A DNA stretch of 64,000 nucleotides from Dendrophyllia cribrosa. Lineage: Eukaryota > Cnidaria > Anthozoa > Scleractinia > Dendrophylliidae. The stretch covers positions 20,819,958 through 20,883,957 of the forward strand of contig JAJLRJ010000008.1 in NCBI GenBank assembly GCA_024195265.1, written 5' to 3'. The notes beneath the pieces are model-generated. The model saw only the letters and a program-made list of their open reading frames with translations, did no database searches and was not told where the DNA came from. A program made the position numbers and the translations under genes. Positions 57,590-64,000 of this stretch are shown here, one piece after another; position 1 is the stretch's first letter, and every line of letters begins with the position of its first letter.

Positions 57590-58440
57590 TATGACAGGTC
57601 TACATTGTTGACAATGACTGACGTTTCGACAACCTGAGCGTGAGCCATGTGAATTGTGAATTGTAAGCTGTCATTGGTCAATTTTGCCATGATGCTATTC
57701 TTGTTTTCATATGACGTCATAAAAATTTAAAAATCTAAACTATACATCCTACAAAGCTGTTTCTATCATGGTATGTGGATACCAGTGTTATAATCTTTCA
57801 CAAAACGTTTCAGGTTTTAACGATGTTTTGCTTCCGATTTATAAAGGTTTCAAATATGTCACGCAATCGTCACGCTATTTGAGATAAGCCATGAAAATAA
57901 ACAAAATTGAATCAGCTGAAAGCAAGGAGCCTATTACCCCTGCTGAAAGTTATTTTTTGCATCATAAGTGCGTATTAGCCGATTTAATGGAACTTATAGC
58001 GAATACAATATTTTTTTATTTAATTTTTGGTGTAATTAAGACTTTGAATTTTTGGCCGCCATGTTTGTGCCCCTGAGTGGAGCACAAAATGGCCGCTCCA
58101 TACATTTCTTACTAAAAATGTCTAATACTCGTTCGCCTATAACTCGTGAACGAAATGCTCTTGCGCTTCAACATTTGGCCAAGATGTGTAGTTTTAAACT
58201 CTCTACAATTCCATAAACATTTTGGGATCGAACTCTATTGTTTAATTCTTCCGAATTTTGATATGACGTAAGTGAAAACCAAGAATTGGTTGTTGAGACT
58301 CAAGTCAGTGATTGATGCGTTTCGATCCGTGCATTGACATAGTGTAATTTTTGTCGGTGAATTGTTTGTCTGTTTTTTTGTTGAGTCCCAATTAATTCTG
58401 TGATTAGTGTCCAAATGGTGTTCAGCCAATCGCATGTTAA
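57590..58440 (-). mobile_element. Penelope-like element fragment
   Basis: On the minus strand 58435-58380 encodes RLAEHHLDTNHRINWDS. The H...TNH.I.WD pattern is typical of the C-terminal end of Penelope-like proteins (GIY-YIG region). Downstream on the same strand, 57640-57600 reads CTCAGGTTGTCGAAACGTCA, the GAAACGTC part of a hammerhead-like 3' end. Between them lies a ~550-bp block that recurs inverted at 13440-14015. The coding part is truncated and shifted out of frame after about 17 residues. Confidence 0.55.
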
Positions 58441-58782
58441 AATTTCTGTCAGTCGCAGCATTTGATCTTGTATAATGCTCCTCGTCTATCGCTAGGTTTT
58501 TAAAGTGCCCCTATGATCAAATTTTTTATTTTCATTTTTTTTTACATTTTCGTGTACCAGTAGACTTTCTTACTCATCTTGTCAAATTTCAATCCATTAC
58601 GAACATCAGAAGTCATTTTACTTTAACATTTATTTCCGAGAATTTACGGCCGACATTAATCAACCTTTTTTTTATTTAACAAGAGGCTACACTTAGCCTA
58701 TACTCATGCACATGAGACTCTAAGACGCGTTGATTGAAGTTACCAAGTTTTCTGTGCTCGCTTTTAATATTTAATTTATACA

Positions 58783-58929
58783 TGGTTTTCACTCACGTGA
58801 CTTTCAGTCCTGTGGGACTCAAATGACAAAGGCCATGGCGGCCATGTTGGTGCACATAACAAAAGAAGTTCATTAAAATTCTTTTGTAGGAGGCACCAAC
58901 ATGGCCGCCGTGACGTAACATGAAAACCA
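58783..58929. repeat. 147-bp inverted-repeat element
   Basis: The ends TGGTTTTCA and TGAAAACCA are inverted, as are GGCGGCCATGTTGGTGC near 58838 and GCACCAACATGGCCGCC near 58893. CACGTGAC and GTGACG lie subterminally. Confidence 0.75.
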
Positions 58930-60044
58930 CCTATTGATTCCCGATCAAATCCACACTCGTCTATTACTTTCCATAATCCACAGAAGTCCAGTCCCGAAGT
59001 CCAGTCCCGAAGTTCAAGTTTTTTATTAAATCTGATGAGCTGACGTACGACGCTGTTTTGCCGTGTGTTTCTATTGTTCTTTCTTGAAAAAAGTCTTGAA
59101 ATTACTCACCACAGGCAGCGAGGACTGCTCCGATACAGACATTGTAAAGAATCGGCAGTAAAAAAGGGAACAAATTGACAATATGCTTATCAGTGCGAGA
59201 GATCGATGTTTGGCATTTTTGCTTTGGAAGAACTCTGATTAAAAATAGCTCTTAGTTTTTTCAGAATCGCGACAAATTCGGCCTCAAGTTGTATGCTGTG
59301 TATAAAAGCAACGTTTACCTCGACGGGAGAAATACAGGATTGACTTATACACCAATAAGACCAAATGACGGAAAATGATTGTCATGCGCATGCGTATCAA
59401 GCATTTGTCTTATATTTCAATGTACCATAAGAAAAGAAGCAATTTATATTTTAATAATAGTTAAACAAGATAAGAAGACGTCCGACATGGAGAAGAGTTA
59501 CTCCTTCCATTCAGTCATCGTACCTGCAAACCACGTTACTATTGAATGTTTTATAAAGGAAGGCTGTACCATAATGAAGCCAGTCATTCTTGTGAAAATA
59601 ATATATACCTAACGTGAACATTACTAATGTGAGTAGGGTTGTAGAAGACGCTGTCGTGACACTTCAGTAACGATGTTTTGCCGGAAGTGAGAGTAGCCGG
59701 AAGTCACTAAACAGGTAGTGTAAAGAGCAAAGCTGTGAACCGGAAGTGCACAATTTAAAATATGCGTGAATAAATTTGCATGCAAAATCGCGACACTAAA
59801 AGTAAAAAGAAAAAAAAGAAAAACGGAGCCCAATTTATAACTCATGCCGCTACGCGCATGAGTAATTATAAACATGCACTACTTCATCTATACCAATAAA
59901 CTACTTCTACAAACACACAAAATACACTTCCTACTATACATATAATGAAGGCTGATACAAAGAATGTTTAGGTACAATTACTACTAATATATATAGTTAG
60001 GCTTGGCCTAACAGCGTTGCCCTCTGAAGACCCTCTGAACAAGC
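58930..60044. other. No gene seen
   Basis: Holds small direct repeats (AAGTCCAGTCCCG at 58984) and short ORFs without support. CCGGAAGTG (ETS-type motif) occurs at about 59690 and 59741, with further partial forms. Confidence 0.35.
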
Positions 60045-60048
60045 TTAA

Positions 60049-60457
60049 GGCGGGGGTTAACCTAAACGCCACTTTTCCGCCACTTGACATGGCTTTAATG
60101 GAAATATCTCGTTCACGTTTCAAGCAATCCAAAACCTCTATGCTTAAAACATAAACCTATGTTATGGGGTGTTTTGTAAATTTTTGGGTGATTTTTGGGT
60201 ATGTTTGGGAGGAAATAGTTTTTCTCAAAGAATTGGTAAAATTTAGAGAAATAAGAAATGTTGAAGATTTAGTGAAGTTTTAAAATTAGAATTTGTAGTT
60301 AATAATTAATAGACGGATACCAAGTTAGTCCACTAGCAACCTGGGGTGCTCTTACGTGGGAATCGACTGTCTGTTGGTGTTCCAAAAATCATTTTCTTTC
60401 TTCTATCCCTTCTTTAAACCTCTTCAAATTTCACTCAAATTCGGGTGTACCCCCGCC
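60049..60457. mobile_element. 409-bp element, GGCGGGGGT ends, TTAA on both sides
   Basis: It starts GGCGGGGGTTAACC and ends GGGTGTACCCCCGCC. TTAA precedes (60045-60048) and follows (60458-60461), as expected of piggyBac-type insertion. The interior is non-coding. Confidence 0.6.
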
Positions 60458-60469
60458 TTAACTAAGATG

Positions 60470-61526
60470 AAACTTAACTTAGGTGAAAGGTCGGAATTAA
60501 GATTGACGACCGGGTTATTTTTCAATTTTAGCAATTCTCAAAAACAGTAAGCTTAAGCTTGTTACCCGACCGTCTGCACAGTACATTTAGACCGTACAAA
60601 AGTTCACAAAAACAACTTTTTCTCCTTCTAGAATAACTATTACGACTATTTTCCGAATAAAATACACTTGTTGCTTGTCACAAAATGCCCGAGAAACTGA
60701 TTTGGAAACCAAAATTCCAAAAATAAACAAACATATTTGCATAAGGTGACGCGAGTATAAAATCTAAGTCTTGTTTTGTTTACATAAAATCGCTTTTCAA
60801 TCTATGTAATGAATGAACAAACACATAAAAATGGACAACACAATCTTCTTTCGAAAAATTTTATTTAAATCTCCATTAGTTTATGTTTAAAAGCAAAACG
60901 CAAAACGCGCATCGAGGCCGAGCCGTGTCTTCGATGAAATTCAAGAAATTAATACAACTGAATTTAAGCTACACGTTTAAAAGCAATTCTCCAAAGCTAA
61001 CGAGAACACAAACAAAAAGTCAATCACAGATTGATATCAAGATAAATTCCCATCGAAAAATGTAATTTGTTTTACCTTTAAGTCCATCCGGCGACTACTG
61101 TGCTTGGAAATTCTTTAAATCTCCGCTTTGGTGCTAAAATCCGTAAAACGAACCCATCTCTCGCATTGCTAAAAACGTATATAGTTCCTCGAAAGAAAAA
61201 TTTTATCCCTGAAAGCTCTTCTTTTTCCACTAAAGGGGCTTCTGAGTATCCCTTAATTAGTATCCCTGTCTTGAGTAGCAAACCACGAAAAAATGCAGGA
61301 AAATAACGACTTTAATTTAAACCGTTTTCTCCGCTCAGTAAACATCATCAAAGTGTTTTCCCAGCTGACGTGACATTCGGCCGTGTAACCGCGCGAAAAA
61401 AAGCCTCGCTTTGGCTTCAACATGACGTCGTACGCACATGTTTTGCGAAGTCATACGCGCCCGCGAGCTAGCCCAGCGCGTACGGCGCGTACCGCACACG
61501 GCGGGCACACAACGCGCCCGCGAAAC
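60470..61526. other. No gene seen
   Basis: Short ORFs at 60883-61065 and 61078-61306 (both strands) lack any domain. 61370-61520 is unusually rich in CG and GCGC compared with its surroundings. Confidence 0.35.
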
Positions 61527-61650
61527 TTAGTCCTAAATTCAACTCTACAAACTGCTACCCCTAACCTCAACTGAAAGCTAACCAGTTACTCCGTTATATA
61601 AGTCTCAATAATGTGCCCGACGTCTTTCTGGACGGTATGATTTGGGTTTG
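61527..61650 (+). mobile_element. Right-end fragment of the GTCGGACACC element
   Basis: TTAGTCCTAAATTCAACTC to CTTTCTGGACGGTATGATTT matches 9645-9765 in the same order. The left half and the tRNA-like part are missing. Confidence 0.7.
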
Positions 61651-61840
61651 ACCGCTGCGCCGCCGGGCCTTCGGCCCGCGAGTGCTCCGCAATAAAATAG
61701 GATATAAGTTTTTTTTTTACATTTTAATTTTCACTACCACGGCAGAATAACTGAGTCTTTTCCCATTTATTTTCCTGATCGGCAACTTTGTTATTTGAAA
61801 TCATAAGTTTCTTTTCTAACTGGTGAACGTAACTGACTTG

Positions 61841-61949
61841 TTATTTTCCGGCCGGGAGGTCCGTATAGGAAAAACCTGTGCCCGAGGTCTTGAGTACAGC
61901 CCGAGGGCACAGTTTTTTCCTATACGGACCGTCCAAGGCCGGTAAATAA
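61841..61949. repeat. 109-bp hairpin element
   Basis: TTATTTTCCGGCC and GGCCGGTAAATAA, and GGTCCGTATAGGAAAAA with its inverted copy, give arms of about 50 bp around a short loop. Confidence 0.85.
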
Positions 61950-63185
61950 CTTATTTATTTTTTTCCTACTTCAGTTCTGCGATTTGCCGAGGAAACCGTG
62001 ACACACTTGTACAGCTTTCCAAGAAATCATTTCTTTACGCGCCGCGTCAAGCAAAACTGACACAACGCGTGCAAAACCTAAATTAACTCGGTAATCTTCA
62101 CAACTTTTTCATTCATAAACAAAAGAACTTACTTTGCAAAGTGAACTCATTTCTATTAGTTTATGTCTCTCTGTAGAATAAAGGGCTGTTGTGTTTGCTT
62201 CTGGTGAGGATAGAGAAATGTTCTTGCTCACAGCGAAGCCGTGGAAAGCTGAAGATTAACTTTAAAAACTTTTCAAATTTTTGTATAAAAGAAAAGTCGA
62301 GCGTAATTCATTAATAGCAGTGCGAAAGCTTAAACTGAGCTATTCTAATTTAAAAATCATATTTTCTTGAATGAAAACTTACAGAATTTAGATAAAAGAA
62401 GGTAACAACTGCGAAATAAAAGCATTCAAACCGAGCAATGTGGTGAAAGTCCGAATTATCTCGTAAAATCCGATCGCGAAATTCAGTGCGTGTATTAAAA
62501 TTTATATTGACAACAAGCTAGTACAAAACTAGAATCAAATGAGAAATTTAAGACTTTTTAATGAAAATTAACAGAATCTTGATTAGAAGAAAAAAGAAAC
62601 GGAAAAATAAGAACACTTGAATCAAATGGAGCCCGAAAAACTTTGTAAACAAGCGCAAGATTTTTAAGCCATAAGCCGCTTTGTAAAAAAAACAAAACAA
62701 ACGCCGAACAAACTATGAAATCAACAAATCATAAAATCCAAACTTGTACTCGCCTTTTTGAGGAATAACATTGACCTTTAATTTTACGGCAGATTTCTCC
62801 TTCCACCCAGTAGTTTAATTTCTCTTCAGTTCATTGATTCTTTTTGATACCTCGTCTTTTATAGCGTGTTTTCGGATCTTTGTATGTCGCCGACCGATCA
62901 GCCATGCATGGTGAAACTTTACTGGTTTTCTTCATTGTTTTCTTCATTTGTGTCGTTAAATATTTTATCTGGCCAATAAAATTCACCTTCGCTTTGGTAG
63001 CTTTCGTCTGGGTCCATAATTAACGAGAAAATTCAATAAAACCAGGGCTTACAAGCTTAAAACATTGGAGTCACATCACTCGCGAAAACGTTACCGTGTC
63101 CGTGGGCAGAGATAGGAAAATCCGGACCGCGCTAAGAACCAATCAGATTGCAGGATTCGTTACCGTGCCCTCTTGGAAAAAAATA
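61950..63185. other. No gene seen
   Basis: AT-rich; no supported coding frame, splice pair or repeat partner. Confidence 0.4.
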
Positions 63186-63189
63186 ATTA

Positions 63190-64000
63190 TTTATAAACAT
63201 TGTAAAGGAAGGATAAGTAAATTTTTTACGACATTCATAAATGTGTTGCTTAGCTAAGACTAACATGTGATTAATGAACAAGTAGTCTTCTTTCCTTTGC
63301 CAAAATCCAAAAAGTATATCGCTGTCTGAAGATCTCTTAAGAATATGTTTAATTGATTACTCCAAGTAATAAAGTCCGACCAAAAACTCTTAATACAAGG
63401 ACATATAATTAATAAATGCTCAAGGGATTCGCTCTCTTGTTTACAAAATGTACATAGTGGTGAATTCGCTAGACCAATTTTATAAAGAAGTTTGTTGTCA
63501 AGTACCTGTTTAAAATTCTATACTGGAATTTTCTGGATTTGGTGTCTATAAGAACATTATTAAAAGGCAATTTATAAATATCGTGCCAACCAAGGCATAT
63601 ATCAGGAAACTGTTCTTCAAATCTCGCTTGTGCTGTTGGTCTAGTTTCATATCTTGCTTTAATTTCAGAATAACCATTCTTGGAAAGGACGTTCTCGATC
63701 TGTACGGCCTGGTTTTTAAGATAAAGTTTAATTTGATCATACAAAAAGGAAGGTTTTGCCACTTTTGGGTCCGCAAGATGTCAAAGATTGTCGCCATTGA
63801 GTTGGTAGGGCCTTAAAAATTTGAATTAACTGAAACCATTCAAGAGGTGTGAAAAGTAACCCGTTTGGATTCTGCCTGACTAGTAAAACATTTGTGTCGG
63901 TTACGAGATTTTCTAGCGTTATTATTCCTATTTGTCAAAAAGGCTTTGACAGAACACCGATTTTCCGTCGATTAGAATGTTGTTCCATATAACTGTGCTA
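63190..64000 (-). pseudogene. LINE reverse-transcriptase C-terminus, decayed, runs off right edge
   Basis: On the minus strand successive frames give TVIWNNILIDGKSVFCQSLF (about 63990), then a block ending WHDIYKLPF..DTKSRKFQYRILNR (63762-63500). Next comes SPLCTFCKQESESLEHLLII followed by CPCIKSFW (63460-63370), and then INHMLVLAKQHIYECRKK (63275-63220). The CxxC...H...C pattern is the zinc-binding segment that follows the reverse transcriptase in many non-LTR elements. At least three frameshifts or stops (near 63930, 63475 and 63280) break it. An L1/Tx1-like origin is a guess; the family of the element is not proved. The reverse-transcriptase core would lie beyond the right edge. Confidence 0.75.

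Overview
The window looks like nuclear DNA of a metazoan, most likely an anthozoan cnidarian such as a reef coral. The reasons are an AT-rich base composition, spliceosomal exons with GT/AG borders, tRNA-headed SINEs, Penelope-like and other LINE remnants, a Crypton/DIRS-type tyrosine recombinase, many short inverted-repeat elements, and long satellite arrays. No bacterial operon, CRISPR array, rRNA gene or intact tRNA gene is visible. The organism call is an inference from general character; I could not search any database.

Protein-coding content is sparse. At the left edge there is a well supported gene on the minus strand: exon 1 (1603-1690) encodes a signal peptide and exon 2 (887 to beyond base 1) a long acidic, Asn/Ser-rich, cysteine-free secreted domain. 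On the plus strand, 8263-10552 holds three exon-like segments whose phases agree and give a 78-residue basic protein that I do not recognise. Between 28.1 and 33.6 kb lie several related exon-like segments with good splice sites but mostly broken frames. A decayed tyrosine recombinase (23.76-24.58 kb), two LINE 3' fragments (25.1-25.5 kb and 63.2-64.0 kb) and a Penelope-like fragment (57.6-58.4 kb) are the recognisable transposon proteins.

Layout: 0-2 kb secreted-protein gene with a SINE in its intron; 2-37 kb dispersed inverted-repeat elements, including a 1.73-kb near-perfect palindrome at 33.8-35.5 kb; 36.5-37.4 kb mixed direct and inverted repeats; 37.4-45.9 kb a satellite of about 106-bp units, interrupted by one clean 1.78-kb insertion that has Helentron/HINE-like ends; 45.9-46.4 kb a 42-bp minisatellite; 46.7-48.06 kb a hairpin-plus-tRNA-like element and an 839-bp element with a TTA target duplication; 48.4-50.25 kb a 37-bp satellite; 50.4-52.2 kb a nested foldback; 52.5-53.3 kb further copies of the hairpin-plus-tRNA-like element; 53-64 kb scattered elements ending in a LINE.

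Repeat families recur within the window. A 458-bp terminal-inverted-repeat family is present four times. Elements that begin GGNGGCTC and are flanked by TAA are present three times. Elements with G-tract ends are present two to three times. The 106-bp satellite has diverged relatives at 2, 28-34, 54.7 and 56.4 kb, so the big array looks like a local expansion of an older dispersed repeat.
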